A stretch of 64,000 bases of DNA, taken from assembly GCA_001567505.1 (NCBI GenBank), contig LLEU01000033.1, positions 1 through 64,000 of the forward strand, in the 5' to 3' direction. Every line of letters starts with the position of its first letter. Positions within the stretch are counted from its first letter, which is position 1. The DNA comes from Acidobacteria bacterium OLB17 (lineage in GTDB: Bacteria; Acidobacteriota; Blastocatellia; Pyrinomonadales; Pyrinomonadaceae). Below are positions 19,080 through 27,525 of the stretch, piece after piece. The notes below the pieces were generated by a model, which was given only the letters and a program-made list of their open reading frames with translations, was not told where the DNA came from and searched no databases. Made by a program: the position numbers and the translations under genes.

Positions 19080-19859
19080 TCAAAGGGCATCCATTTCTTC
19101 CAGATCGGCCTCGTCAAGCGTCTTTCCGCGTGACTTTAGCTCCTGTTCGACAAAAGTGAAGCGTCGGCGGAACTTGCGATTCGTCTGTTTCAAGGCCGTT
19201 TCCGGCTCGACGCCAAGCCGCCGGGCGAGATTTGCTACCACAAAAAGCAGATCGCCGACCTCTTCGGCCGCATTTTCCGTGTCGCCGGCACTTAAAGCCG
19301 CACGCAGCTCACCGACCTCTTCATCAAGTTTCTCGAAGATATCTTCGGCCTCCTTCCAGTCAAAGCCCTTTTTGGCCGCCTTCGACGTGAGTTTTAGCGC
19401 CTCGATGAGGGCCGGAAAATGCACGGGAACCTCGTCCAATAAGTTTTTCGGCTTGTCGTCGGCCTTGCCGGAAGCAGCTCGTTCATCTGCCTTCAGCTTG
19501 TCCCAGTTGTCGAGAACATCTTGAGCACGGGCGAGCTTTGCATCCCCAAAAACGTGCGGATGGCGAAGGATGAGCTTCTGCGTCACCTCAGCGGCAACTT
19601 CGTCGATGGTGAAATCGCCCCGCTCCTTGCCGATCGTCGAGTGAAAAACGACCTGGAGAAGCAGATCGCCCAATTCTTCGCGCAGATGCGCGGTATCGCC
19701 CGTCTCTTCGGCTTCCTGTATCGCATCGAATGTTTCGTATGCTTCTTCAAGCAGATAACGCGCAAGCGACCCGTAGGTCTGCTCGTTGTCCCAGGGGCAG
19801 CCGCCCGGAGCACGCAATCGCTCCATTACGGCAACAAGTTCATCAAAGGTCTTAGACAT
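19080..19859 (-). CDS. mazG: Nucleoside triphosphate pyrophosphohydrolase
   Basis: 259 residues from the ATG at 19859 (MSKTFDELVAVMERLRAPGG), with CPWDNEQTYGSLARYLLEEA next. MazG has two repeats with Mg-binding Glu clusters: LLEEAYETFDAIQEAEETG and LREELGDLLLQVVFHSTIGK in the first, and VGELRAALSAGDTENAAEEV with GDLLFVVANLARRLGVEPE in the second. Full length and both sites are kept. It hydrolyses NTPs and dNTPs to monophosphates. In E. coli mazG lies directly downstream of mazEF; here it faces that operon on the other strand. Confidence 0.94.
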   Translation of the reverse strand: MSKTFDELVAVMERLRAPGGCPWDNEQTYGSLARYLLEEAYETFDAIQEAEETGDTAHLREELGDLLLQVVFHSTIGKERGDFTIDEVAAEVTQKLILRHPHVFGDAKLARAQDVLDNWDKLKADERAASGKADDKPKNLLDEVPVHFPALIEALKLTSKAAKKGFDWKEAEDIFEKLDEEVGELRAALSAGDTENAAEEVGDLLFVVANLARRLGVEPETALKQTNRKFRRRFTFVEQELKSRGKTLDEADLEEMDAL

Positions 19860-19972
19860 CGCTATCAACAATTAGAGAACACTTTGCCCGCAGAAGTCCA
19901 TCCACCGATCCGTCTTTGCAATAGCACGCCGGGCAAGTGGTAAAATAGCAGGAAAAGAACAGGTTATAGAAT

Positions 19973-20527
19973 ATGATCGGACACGACGACGAGAACGAGA
20001 AAGTGCATTTTAAGGTCGCCGACCGGCGAAAGTTCAACGCGGACGGAACTCTTCGCGAAGGCGTAGTGCTCGATCGGGCGCCGGAACCAAAGCGGCCCGA
20101 GCAAGCACCTCCACCGCAACCAGCGGCTCCGCCGGCCGAGGCACACAGTGCTCACGAGGAACCGCAACCCGGCGCGGACGGTATTGACGAAGACGCTGAG
20201 ATCCCCGGTGCGGAAGATCCGGCGAGTTTTGTGAATTTCCTTTCGACGCTCGCGACGAACGCAGCGGCCGCACTCGGCGCGATGCCGCATCCCGCGACCG
20301 GCAAGAGGAGCCTCGACCTTGAATCCGCAAAATACTGGCTGGACATTCTGGGGATGCTTCGCGACAAGACGAAAGGAAATCTGCATCCGCAGGAATCCCG
20401 GCTTGTGGAAGGCCTGCTTGCAGACCTTCGTATGCAGTACGTTCATCTTGTCCGCGCAACGGAAGAGAAGCTTAAGGCCCAGGCGGCCGCAAAATTTTCG
20501 GGCGACGAGATCCTCGGCAAGAAATAG
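19973..20527 (+). CDS. DUF1844 domain protein
   Basis: 184 residues. The N-terminus is VHFKVADRRKFNADGTLREG, then a Pro/Ala/Glu-rich linker to about residue 75. The DUF1844 core follows (PASFVNFLSTLATNAAAALG, RSLDLESAKYWLDILGMLRD, EGLLADLRMQYVHLVRATEE). DUF1844 proteins are small cytoplasmic helical proteins of unknown role, common in Acidobacteriota and Deltaproteobacteria. It is followed after 39 bases by the PhnP-like gene and probably co-transcribed with it. Confidence 0.85.
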   Translation: MIGHDDENEKVHFKVADRRKFNADGTLREGVVLDRAPEPKRPEQAPPPQPAAPPAEAHSAHEEPQPGADGIDEDAEIPGAEDPASFVNFLSTLATNAAAALGAMPHPATGKRSLDLESAKYWLDILGMLRDKTKGNLHPQESRLVEGLLADLRMQYVHLVRATEEKLKAQAAAKFSGDEILGKK

Positions 20528-20566
20528 GCCGTCAGTCTTTTCGCTATCCGACAAATTCTCTCGCAG

Positions 20567-21342
20567 ATGAAACTGACCTTCCTCGGAACAGGCACTTCGA
20601 CAGGCGTACCTTCGATCGGGTGTGATTGTGAGACCTGCCGTTCGGCCGATCCGCGTGATAACCGGCTTCGCGTTTCGGTCGTCATAGAACACGGTGGGCG
20701 AACGGTCCTGATCGATACATCGTCAGATTTCCGCCAGCAGATGCTGCGTGCGGGAATCGGCTATCTTGACGCAGTTCTGATCACGCATTGCCACGTCGAT
20801 CATGTTTTCGGACTTGATGACATTCGCCCGCTGAACTTCCGGTACGGGCCGATGCCGATCCTTGCAAATGAGGAGGCGTGGATCGACCTTCGCAGGATCT
20901 TTCAATATATCTTCGAACCTAGCCATTTTGGCGGCGGCCTTCCGCAGCTGATCCCGCACACTGTGGTGCCGCAGGCTCATTCAACATCGGCGAAGATCTT
21001 GTGATAACGCCGGTCGAGGTGATCCACGGAAAACTTCCAGTGATCGCCTATCGGCTCAACGATTTTGCTTATGCAACGGACCTGAAGCAGATCCCGCCCG
21101 CTTCGATGGACGCCCTTCGCGGCCTCGATGTCCTCGTGCTCGATTGCGTCCGCATCAAGCCGCACGCAACGCACTTATGTTTGGAAGAAGCTCTTGAGAT
21201 CATCGCCGAACTCGCCCCTAAGCGAGCGTACCTCACGCATCTAAATCACGACATTTTGCACGAAAGAGATTCGCGTCTGCTTCCTGCGAATGTCGAATTC
21301 GCCTACGACGGCCTCGTAATTACCGACGAACTTCCGAAATAA
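20567..21342 (+). CDS. PhnP-like metallo-beta-lactamase-fold phosphodiesterase (one frameshift near 20975)
   Basis: About 258 residues when one base is restored. The first frame gives the start ([20 protein letters not shown]), a CDCETC-type cysteine cluster and the metal site [18 protein letters not shown]. The second frame resumes as [20 protein letters not shown], then [14 protein letters not shown] and HLNHDI. The switch falls between about 20965 and 20982. The family includes phosphoribosyl cyclic phosphodiesterases and is often annotated as MBL-fold hydrolase near lipoate genes. All metal ligands are present across the two frames, so I treat it as one functional gene with a likely read error. 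Confidence 0.82.
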
Positions 21343-21383
21343 GTAATAAGTAAAAAGTTCGCCAAACTTCTCACTTATCACTT
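21341..21383. repeat. AT-rich imperfect hairpin between convergent genes
   Basis: Nineteen-base arms (21341-21359 and 21365-21383) match at 16 positions with a 5-base loop. The unit AAGTRATAAGT is simple and repetitive. It overlaps the end of the PhnP-like gene and could serve as a bidirectional terminator (TTTT follows on the plus side). Confidence 0.6.
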
Positions 21384-21388
21384 TTCCC

Positions 21389-21793
21389 TTATTCCGAAGC
21401 AGGTCGTCGGAGCTGTGCTGCGGCGAGCGGAGAAAGGAAAGTTACCAGCAGAACGATCGGCCAGAGGTTCCCATCGCGAAAGCTGTAGGCAACGAGGATC
21501 TCATTCAGGGTTTTGCCAAGAACCAGGCCGAACGAGAACTCGAATGCGAGGGTGAGTATCAGCCAGAGAAACCCCGTCAGCAGAAGTTCGCGAAACGTTC
21601 GGGCGCCGATCCAGGGTACAGTCAGATACGCTGTCAGAACGATCAGTAAACTTAGGATCACGCCGCTTGCAACAAAGCCGATCGTGGTGCCGAACCTCGG
21701 AAGCAGAACGCCCTCTCGGAGCATTCCGTTAAGGACGGCAAGCACGAGGATCGCCGCCCAAACTATCGTTGCGCGGAAAAGGATGTTGCTCAT
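21389..21793 (-). CDS. Small integral membrane protein, unknown family
   Basis: 134 residues with four predicted membrane segments: TIVWAAILVLAVLNGML, TIGFVASGVILSLLIVLTAY, LLLTGFLWLILTLAFEFSFG, and IVLLVTFLSPLAAAQL. I do not recognise a named family. It lies 6 bases downstream of the ICMT-like methyltransferase and is probably co-transcribed with that leftward block. Confidence 0.65.
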   Translation of the reverse strand: MSNILFRATIVWAAILVLAVLNGMLREGVLLPRFGTTIGFVASGVILSLLIVLTAYLTVPWIGARTFRELLLTGFLWLILTLAFEFSFGLVLGKTLNEILVAYSFRDGNLWPIVLLVTFLSPLAAAQLRRPASE

Positions 21794-21799
21794 CGAACC

Positions 21800-22261
21800 T
21801 TAGATCCAGCGGCGGACGCGCGATCTATAATCGTCGTACGGCTTGCCGAACTTGTCTCGTAAAATGCGTTCTTCCGGAATGATCTGAAATCGCATCATAT
21901 ACGCGACAAACCCCGCGAGCAGGACGATCGCCGCGGCGTTCGAAAGATAAAGCGCCCAACCGGCCAGCACGGTAAGGATCCCAAGATACATCGGGTTTCG
22001 TGTATAGCGGTAGATGCCGTGCACGACGACCGAAGCGGCCTTTTCCGGCACACGCGGATCGATCGTCGTGCCCGCGCGTCTGAACGTCAATACGCCCGTG
22101 ACCGCGACCGCAATGCCCAGCACAAGCAGTACCGCCGAAATATACGGCTGGCCCGGAAGCACAAAAGAAACCGCCGGAACTGCCCACGCAACGCCGTACA
22201 TCGCGGCCGCGAACGTGAGTGCGACGACAGGCGGCGGGATCTTTAGTTCAAGGCCGTTCAT
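21800..22261 (-). CDS. Isoprenylcysteine O-methyltransferase-like membrane methyltransferase
   Basis: 153 residues with four or five membrane helices. The C-terminal signature of the ICMT/PEMT family is clear: VVHGIYRYTRNPMYLGILTV (RNPMY), then IIPEERILRDKFGKPYDDYR with the conserved E-E and Y-x-x-Y pattern. Bacterial homologues have largely unknown substrates and may methylate small lipophilic molecules. It follows the phosphotriesterase-like gene by 10 bases. Confidence 0.82.
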   Translation of the reverse strand: MNGLELKIPPPVVALTFAAAMYGVAWAVPAVSFVLPGQPYISAVLLVLGIAVAVTGVLTFRRAGTTIDPRVPEKAASVVVHGIYRYTRNPMYLGILTVLAGWALYLSNAAAIVLLAGFVAYMMRFQIIPEERILRDKFGKPYDDYRSRVRRWI

Positions 22262-22271
22262 ATTCGCGATC

Positions 22272-23384
22272 CTATTTCTTCGCCTTCGAATGCCTGACGC
22301 GAGGATGCGGTGCGACGAACGTTAGTACGCGGCGAGGGTTTTCTTCCATTATTGTCGCAAGGACCGCGTCGCTCACGCCTTTTGACCTTAGGCCCGGAAG
22401 AATGCGGTCGTGTATGTAAGTATAGCCTCCGCCGCCATTCTCTTTCAGCTGCATCTGCAGGCAGACATCATGCGACAGGACGATCTGCTTAGCATATCCG
22501 GCCTCGATCATCGCATAGATGCTCTCGACCCGCTTTTCATCGGCTTCCTTAGGCAGCGGTGCCTGGCCCATAAAATCCCACTCGACAAAAACACCGCGTT
22601 TGAAGAGGGCCTCCATCGTTTTTTGATCGCGGCCGCCGGTGTGTGACATCACGACGCGATGCAGGTCAACTCCTTCGGACTCGATAATGTCGAGGACCTT
22701 CATCATCTCGTCGAGCGGTTCGAAGTTGTGGATCGACATCGGAGCACCGGTGATGCGCGCCGCCCGAGCGCTTGCGCGTATGCTCTTCAATTCGTTCTCG
22801 GTCAACGGTTTGCCGACTACGCCGACCTCACCGATGATCCCGGAACGGATGGGCGTTCCCTGCGCGCCGAATGCGACATCGTTGACAATGATGTCGGTCA
22901 GTTGGCGGACCGTCAGCTTGTCGATATCGGGCGGATGCATCTGCCGCATATAAAAGCCCGAACCCATTACGACGTTTAGTCCCGAGGCCCTGGAAACGAG
23001 CTTAAGCGCAAGCGGGTCGCGCGTCAGCCCGAACGAAGAGACATCGACGATCGTCCCGCCGCCGATATTCTTGAAGTCGATGATCGCTGCGAGTGACTGA
23101 TCGAAATCGGTGAGTCCGCGACGCTTCACCTTCGGATCGGCCGGAGCGGGCTGTATCACCGTAATGTCCTCGGGAGCCGGGAACATCGGCGGCGGCGCCT
23201 TGAAATCGATAAATATGTGCTCGTGCATCAGCGTCCTGCCGACCTTCGACGGCTCTATCGGGCCGAGAACGGTCAGGACCTTGCCGGCAAGATTCGGGAT
23301 CGCCTTTCGCTGCGCAGAAGCCGGCAGCACGAACCCGGACGCAAACATCGAAAAGCAGAAAACGAGTGCAAATATTCTTTTCAT
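22272..23384 (-). CDS. Secreted phosphotriesterase-family amidohydrolase
   Basis: 370 residues with a signal peptide (ALVFCFSMFASGFVLPASAQ). The amidohydrolase metal site begins with TLMHEHIFIDF (His-x-His). Later landmarks are TIVDVSSFGLTRDP, the bridging-carboxylate region IIGEVGVVGK, VVMSHTGGRD and IVLSHDVCLQ. The final region shows the expected LPGLRSKGVSDAVLATIMEENPRR motif, split here for length. These PTE-like lactonases or phosphotriesterases act on organophosphates, lactones or related esters; the native substrate is unknown. Its start overlaps the stop of the DinB gene by 4 bases. Confidence 0.85.
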   Translation of the reverse strand: MKRIFALVFCFSMFASGFVLPASAQRKAIPNLAGKVLTVLGPIEPSKVGRTLMHEHIFIDFKAPPPMFPAPEDITVIQPAPADPKVKRRGLTDFDQSLAAIIDFKNIGGGTIVDVSSFGLTRDPLALKLVSRASGLNVVMGSGFYMRQMHPPDIDKLTVRQLTDIIVNDVAFGAQGTPIRSGIIGEVGVVGKPLTENELKSIRASARAARITGAPMSIHNFEPLDEMMKVLDIIESEGVDLHRVVMSHTGGRDQKTMEALFKRGVFVEWDFMGQAPLPKEADEKRVESIYAMIEAGYAKQIVLSHDVCLQMQLKENGGGGYTYIHDRILPGLRSKGVSDAVLATIMEENPRRVLTFVAPHPRVRHSKAKK

Positions 23385-23878
23385 AGGTTCTCAGGCCAGT
23401 CGGCGTTGGGTTTCCCGAGCCCGACCCAAAGTACGAAGTCCGTCTGTGCGGGCTCGCCGCCGATCTCGCGTATCCGCGCGCTCACCTGGCCGCGATGATA
23501 CGTGCTGTGCGTTGTGATCTGGACGAAGCTTTCCCAAAGGTGCGGCTGCCGAAAGTCTTCGCCCGTTTGCGGAACGATCACCCTCTCGCCAAGATCGGAC
23601 TCGGACAGTCCTTCAAGATACTGAGCGGCCGCATCGTGATATTGGCGAGCCCACGCGGCAAGCTGTCGAACGTCGAATCCCTCGCCCGCATTTGCATCGA
23701 CCGGCTCACCTTTCCAGATCTTCAGCCAGGCGTGCTGGCAAAGGTGTATGTGGTGCAGGCGGCCGCGCAGCTGCTTGTCATCGCGGGCAGCCTCGCTCGC
23801 AAACACCGACCGCCACGCAAGCGCATCCGCCCATGCCATCTGGCGAAAAAGGTCATTCAAGAGCGTAAGTGAGTTCAT
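23381..23878 (-). CDS. DinB-family protein (metal-binding four-helix bundle)
   Basis: 165 residues. The His triad of the DinB/YfiT fold is visible: LRGRLHHIHLCQHAWLKIW supplies the first, and THSTYHRGQVSARIREIGGE supplies the other two. The DinB-typical start LNDLFRQMAWADALAW is present. Many members are thiol-dependent S-transferases or of unknown function. It overlaps the phosphotriesterase-like gene by 4 bases (ATGA), indicating one operon. Confidence 0.82.
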   Translation of the reverse strand: MNSLTLLNDLFRQMAWADALAWRSVFASEAARDDKQLRGRLHHIHLCQHAWLKIWKGEPVDANAGEGFDVRQLAAWARQYHDAAAQYLEGLSESDLGERVIVPQTGEDFRQPHLWESFVQITTHSTYHRGQVSARIREIGGEPAQTDFVLWVGLGKPNADWPENL

Positions 23879-23913
23879 CGATCGTCAGACATTTTGTTTC
23901 CGCGAGGTTGATG

Positions 23914-24489
23914 TCATCCGTTCTGGTCATAAGCCGCACGCAGCAGGCGCTTGACCTCGGCATTTATCTCTTTTACTGAGGCGAGCGAGAATTTATGCGT
24001 CGCCTGTCCAAGCGAATTTGTCGGTGCAAGCAAGCGGGACGAAGGCGCGTCCACAAAGCGAAGTCCAACGTCCACACGTGTCCGCGTCGCAGCGGCGATC
24101 GCTACAAACTGCCGCTTTCTTATGAATGGGATGTATGTCGAGCGGCCCTCTAGCAAAACGTCATTACCGAAGCCTTCCAGGACCTCGCGAAGGCGTTCGA
24201 AGATCGGACGCAAGGCCGCCTTTTGTCCGGCATACTGCTTAGCGATGTATTCGTCGGTTGTCGGCCGTTCCCAGCCGGCTGCGCGAGCCGCAGCATCAGC
24301 GATCGCCCATTGTGAGTTTTGGAGAATGCCGTGTTTTTCTTTCAGCCAACGACGTACGGCGTTCTGGTCGAGCGGGTCTATCCCGCTTGCCTGTACGACC
24401 GCGACCCACTGCTCCAGCGTCCGTCCCGTTCGCTCACGCATCGAGGCCTTCACTGCCGCCATCATCCACTCAGGGTCCCTATTTGCCAT
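23914..24489 (-). CDS. DUF4287 plus DUF5655 domain protein
   Basis: 191 residues from the ATG at 24489, which follows AGGAGCAACC. The N-terminal DUF4287 part carries RTLEQWVAVVQASGIDPLDQ and VRRWLKEKHGI. The C-terminal DUF5655 part carries LRPIFERLREVLEGFGNDV, YIPFIRKRQFVAIAAATR and VDVGLRFV. This two-domain form is common in many bacteria and its role is unknown. It belongs to the leftward block, between the TMEM175-like gene and the DinB gene. Confidence 0.78.
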   Translation of the reverse strand: MANRDPEWMMAAVKASMRERTGRTLEQWVAVVQASGIDPLDQNAVRRWLKEKHGILQNSQWAIADAAARAAGWERPTTDEYIAKQYAGQKAALRPIFERLREVLEGFGNDVLLEGRSTYIPFIRKRQFVAIAAATRTRVDVGLRFVDAPSSRLLAPTNSLGQATHKFSLASVKEINAEVKRLLRAAYDQNG

Positions 24490-24520
24490 CGGTTGCTCCT
24501 TCCGCGCTTGAAAGCGTCTT

Positions 24521-25117
24521 TTACCGATCCTCCGTTCGATCCAGCGATCGTTCGATGCGGCGATCGGGCACAAGCCACATCAGCGCGACCGCAACATAGA
24601 GCGCCTGCGCGATCCAAGGCATAATGAACGACGCCGCGATCCCACCGGCATAAAGTACGGGCGAGAGCTTACCTTTCCAGTCGCTGCCGATCGCGGCCTT
24701 AAGGTGTGAATCTTCGCCTTGAGCGCGGATGATCGCCTGCTGGAGTATCCAATACGCGACCGCCGCCGCAAGCAGAACGCCTCCGTAGAACGCCGACGGG
24801 ACCATGCCAAAGTGATTCTCACCCATCCAGCCCGTGACGAACGGAAAGAGCGAGAGCCAAAATAGCAAATTTAGATTCGCCCACAGGACGCCGCCAGTGA
24901 CGCGTGTCGCCGTGTGCAGCATATGGTGATGATTGTTCCAATAAATGCCGACGTAAACGAAACTGAGCACGTAGCTCAGGAACGCCGGAACGAGTGGTTT
25001 TAGCGTCTCGATCGTGTCGCCGTGCGGCACCTTCAGCTCGAGGACCATGATCGTAATGATGATCGCGATCACGCCGTCGCTGAAAGCCTCTAGTCTATTC
25101 TTGCCGATCAATGGCAT
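24521..25117 (-). CDS. TMEM175-family membrane protein (DUF1211, potential K+ channel)
   Basis: 198 residues with about six membrane helices. The RxxxFSDG motif (RLEAFSDGVIAIIITIMVLE) at the first helix defines the bacterial TMEM175 family, proton/potassium-permeable channels working as tetramers. A second marker is VYVGIYWNNHHHMLHTA. Whether this copy conducts K+ is inferred from the family only. It is a stand-alone gene by spacing. Confidence 0.88.
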   Translation of the reverse strand: MPLIGKNRLEAFSDGVIAIIITIMVLELKVPHGDTIETLKPLVPAFLSYVLSFVYVGIYWNNHHHMLHTATRVTGGVLWANLNLLFWLSLFPFVTGWMGENHFGMVPSAFYGGVLLAAAVAYWILQQAIIRAQGEDSHLKAAIGSDWKGKLSPVLYAGGIAASFIMPWIAQALYVAVALMWLVPDRRIERSLDRTEDR

Positions 25118-25179
25118 AGGTCAATTACCGGGAAGCTTCCTTTTGGAAAATTGTTAGGATCCTTTTGCCTGCAAGTATA

Positions 25180-25858
25180 TCACTCCGTGTCGTGTCGGAT
25201 CTCCAGCACGCCGGGCATTTCTCGCAGCTTTTCGATGAGCGGGACCAGTTTTTTTGTCGCAACGCGATCGAGCAATAGTTGGACGGAGTCCTTGCCGCCA
25301 TCCTCGCTCGGTTCGATCACGATGCTTCTTATCTTCAGTTCGGCCTCTTCGACCGTAGTTTCGAGGGCAAGGATGGAGATCTCTTTTCGTTCGACCTGGA
25401 TCACGAGCGTACGCGGCCGGCGATGCGTAAAGTAGCGCCTTTCGATCGGCTTGATAATGACGAGAATGACGAGCACGACGACGGTTGCCGCCGCAGCTGC
25501 GACATAAAGCCCGCCGCCGACCGCAAGCCCGATCGCCGCAACTGCCCACAAGCTCGCCGCCGTCGTCAGCCCGTGCACGATCGTCCGCCGCATTATGATC
25601 GTCCCCGCACCCGAGGAAACCGATGCCGCTTACCACCTGCGCCGCAACTCTCGACGGATCGAGCACGACGTTCTGATGCCCGAGAATGTCACTGAACCCG
25701 AACGCGGAAACGATCATAAAGATCGTCGCGCCGACCGCCACAAGCATATGCGTCCGCAGGCCCGCGACCTCCTCAAGACGCTCACGCTCCAAACCGACCG
25801 CGCTTCCCAACAACGCCGCCAGGAAAAGCCGAATTATGATCTCTTCATTTGAAAGCAT
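25180..25858 (-). CDS. mgtC: MgtC/SapB-family membrane protein (one frameshift at 25610-25612)
   Basis: About 225 residues when one C of the CCC at 25610-25612 is removed. The N-terminal membrane domain shows IIIRLFLAALLGSAVGLERE, AGLRTHMLVAVGATIFMIVS and VVSGIGFLG, the MgtC core. After the break the other frame continues GAGTIIMRRTIVHGLTTAAS and LWAVAAIGLAVGGGLYVAA, ending with a C-terminal ACT-like cytoplasmic domain (ALETTVEEAELKIRSIVIEP). MgtC proteins affect Mg2+ homeostasis, ATP synthase and survival under low Mg2+. The break sits in the strongly conserved FLGAGTI motif, so a read error is likely. Confidence 0.83.
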
Positions 25859-25931
25859 CTCTGTCTCAAAAGAACGGCTCGGCGAAGACAAACAGTCACC
25901 AAACGCATCTTATACTCACGTTACATAAGCT

Positions 25932-26051
25932 TCATGCCCGGTCAAGAGCAGCACGTCGCTTTTGATAGGGCAGCACGAAGAAGAAGAGAAACTTTATCAG
26001 GGCATGTAGCCCGAGTACCGATACAAGCACCTTTGCGATAGTTTCGATCAT
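25932..26051 (-). CDS. Small membrane peptide, 39 residues
   Basis: ATG at 26051 with GGAGG 5-8 bases upstream. The product has one hydrophobic helix (VLVSVLGLHALIKFLFFFVL) followed by a basic tail (PYQKRRAALDRA). It lies just beyond the last integron core site (26078) and reads in the same direction as the cassettes, so it may be the terminal cassette or the first flanking gene. No homologue recognised. A real ribosome-binding site and the tidy helix-plus-basic-tail pattern support it as a gene. Confidence 0.55.
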   Translation of the reverse strand: MIETIAKVLVSVLGLHALIKFLFFFVLPYQKRRAALDRA

Positions 26052-26077
26052 TGGATCCTCCAAGGTGTTCTACGTAT

Positions 26078-26097
26078 GCCCAACGCTTGAGTTAAGC
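26078..26097 (-). repeat. Partial or degenerate attC at the distal end of the array
   Basis: GCCCAAC (26078-26084) followed by GCTTGAGTTAAGC corresponds to the R'-L' half of an attC. The other half is not clear; a self-complementary GCGGCGCGCCGC lies next to it (26095-26106) inside the preceding gene. Confidence 0.55.
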
Positions 26098-26472
26098 GGC
26101 GCGCCGCAAGCCCACATACTTTGACGAGCCCAAGAATGACTGGACGTTGCAGCGGACTCCCGCATCGCAAGACTTCGCGACCTCAAGCAGACAGTACGCA
26201 CAACCGTTGCGGTGACGCGATGGCCCGTTTGTAACCCGATCTTGCAGACTAGCAAGCAGAACCGAAATGTCCGGAATGCTTCCGCTTTCGATACTGGAAC
26301 AAACCTTTCGTAGGGCTGCGCGTCGTATAGCCGTATCTCCGACTAGAGAGCGTTGCAGGAGCTCGACAGATTCCTCCGGACTTAAACACCTTACGAACGC
26401 GTGGACGAATGAGTCTGCTTCGATCGACTCACACGTATCAGCGAACTGTTGTATGTACGAGACTCTATCCAT
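26092..26472 (-). CDS. Cassette protein of unknown function, 126 residues
   Basis: Starts 5 bases after the attC core at 26478 and ends with a TAA formed at the next core (GTTAAGC on the plus strand). The sequence is mostly helical (SYIQQFADTCESIEADSFV, LLQRSLVGDTAIRRAALRKV) and could form HEAT-like repeats. There is a Cys-rich centre (RNGCAYCLLEVAKSCDAGVRC). The final ~10 residues are encoded within the recombination site. No family recognised. Confidence 0.65.
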   Translation of the reverse strand: MDRVSYIQQFADTCESIEADSFVHAFVRCLSPEESVELLQRSLVGDTAIRRAALRKVCSSIESGSIPDISVLLASLQDRVTNGPSRHRNGCAYCLLEVAKSCDAGVRCNVQSFLGSSKYVGLRRAA

Positions 26473-26477
26473 GCGGC

Positions 26478-26575
26478 ATCTAACGCCAAAGTTCAGCCGC
26501 CGCCGGAGCGCGAAGCGCGGAGGGAACCAAACCCGCGCAAGCGGGTTGGGCGTCGGCTACAACCATTTGTTAGCT
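26478..26575 (-). repeat. attC site, 98 bp, divergent type
   Basis: Read on the minus strand it starts AGCTAACAAATGGTTG and ends GGCGTTAGAT, with GC-rich self-pairing arms (CCCGCTTGCGCGGG and CCGCGCTTCGCG). It differs in sequence from the three ~114-bp sites but has the same core arrangement. Confidence 0.85.
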
Positions 26576-27397
26576 GCGTGCGTCATCTGTTGCATACGGT
26601 AACCGCTCCATTGGAAGCTCGATCCCGGCACTTTCGCGCACCTTCCAAAATACCTCTTCCCCCAATACCCAGTGGTACAAGTTCCAAAGCGAGTCAGGAA
26701 ACACTTTCAGTCCGGTACCCCCGATGGTGCCATCGTAGTTACGAAGTAGCATCGGCTTCACCTCTTCAAATAGAGGTGCCGCATACTTATACTGCCCAGC
26801 GACCATTGCCGTCGTAATGCCTGTTATAAGATCTGCTAGTTGGAGCTGGCGTAGCAGTTTGGATGGTGTGGTAAGAACATTGAGAGAACACCACTCAGGC
26901 ATACTATATTCTGTACCTGATTCGACGCGATTTAGAAAGTTTTCTAGGAAACTTGCTTCTTCCTTCTTTCCGCCTCCGGGGCGATCAGCGATAATCAATG
27001 CGTGCTCGTTACGCTTAGACAAATTTACAGAGAGTCGCTCAAACGCAAAATCAAGACATTTCTCAAATGCCTTTTCACCCTTAAGGGTAGTACGACCAGT
27101 ATCCCAAACTATTACTAACGCTTGGATACCAAGTTCACGCGCAGCACTAATGATCTGACGGTAACAATCAGTGCGCGCATCACCCACAAGATTTTCACGA
27201 ATCCATGAGCCCTTTTTAGGTGACCACTTAATTTCGTCCCTCGCTGGAATTCCACAGGACTCGGCTATTGAGTCGACCATTTCTGCAAACGGACGGACGC
27301 TCTTTTCGGGGAATAAAGCACCACCAAAGGCGACGAGCTGCCCCATGCCATCACGTGCTCCATTTTGCGTTGAATCGTCGGCGAAGAAAATCTCCAT
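26570..27397 (-). CDS. DUF3800 domain protein (cassette)
   Basis: 275 residues. The N-terminus MEIFFADDSTQNGARDGMGQ has the paired acidic residues of DUF3800 (usually YIDESG), an RNase H-like fold. A second acidic site appears in HALIIADRPGGGKKE, and the helix LQLADLITGI near residue 190 holds the late Asp. Together these could make a metal-dependent nuclease site. DUF3800 genes are frequent in mobile elements and defence islands, function unproven. The stop codon lies in its attC core (26569-26575) and the start is 14 bases from the previous site. Confidence 0.83.
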   Translation of the reverse strand: MEIFFADDSTQNGARDGMGQLVAFGGALFPEKSVRPFAEMVDSIAESCGIPARDEIKWSPKKGSWIRENLVGDARTDCYRQIISAARELGIQALVIVWDTGRTTLKGEKAFEKCLDFAFERLSVNLSKRNEHALIIADRPGGGKKEEASFLENFLNRVESGTEYSMPEWCSLNVLTTPSKLLRQLQLADLITGITTAMVAGQYKYAAPLFEEVKPMLLRNYDGTIGGTGLKVFPDSLWNLYHWVLGEEVFWKVRESAGIELPMERLPYATDDARS

Positions 27398-27410
27398 GGC
27401 TTTTTCTCGC

Positions 27411-27525
27411 AGCTAACGCCTGAGTTAAGCCAGCGCTCCGCGTAGCCGAGGCCAAGCACACGGCAAGCTTATTCTAGCATGCGTTTGCTCAGCAAAGCGC
27501 GTTCGGCTTGAACGAATTGTTAGGC
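27411..27525 (-). repeat. attC site, 115 bp
   Basis: Minus strand: begins GCCTAACAATTCGTTCAAGC and ends GGCTTAACTCAGGCGTTAGC, the same layout as classic aadA-type attC sites. The middle holds ATAAGCTTGCCGTGTGCTTG, shared with the two sites to the right. Confidence 0.93.
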
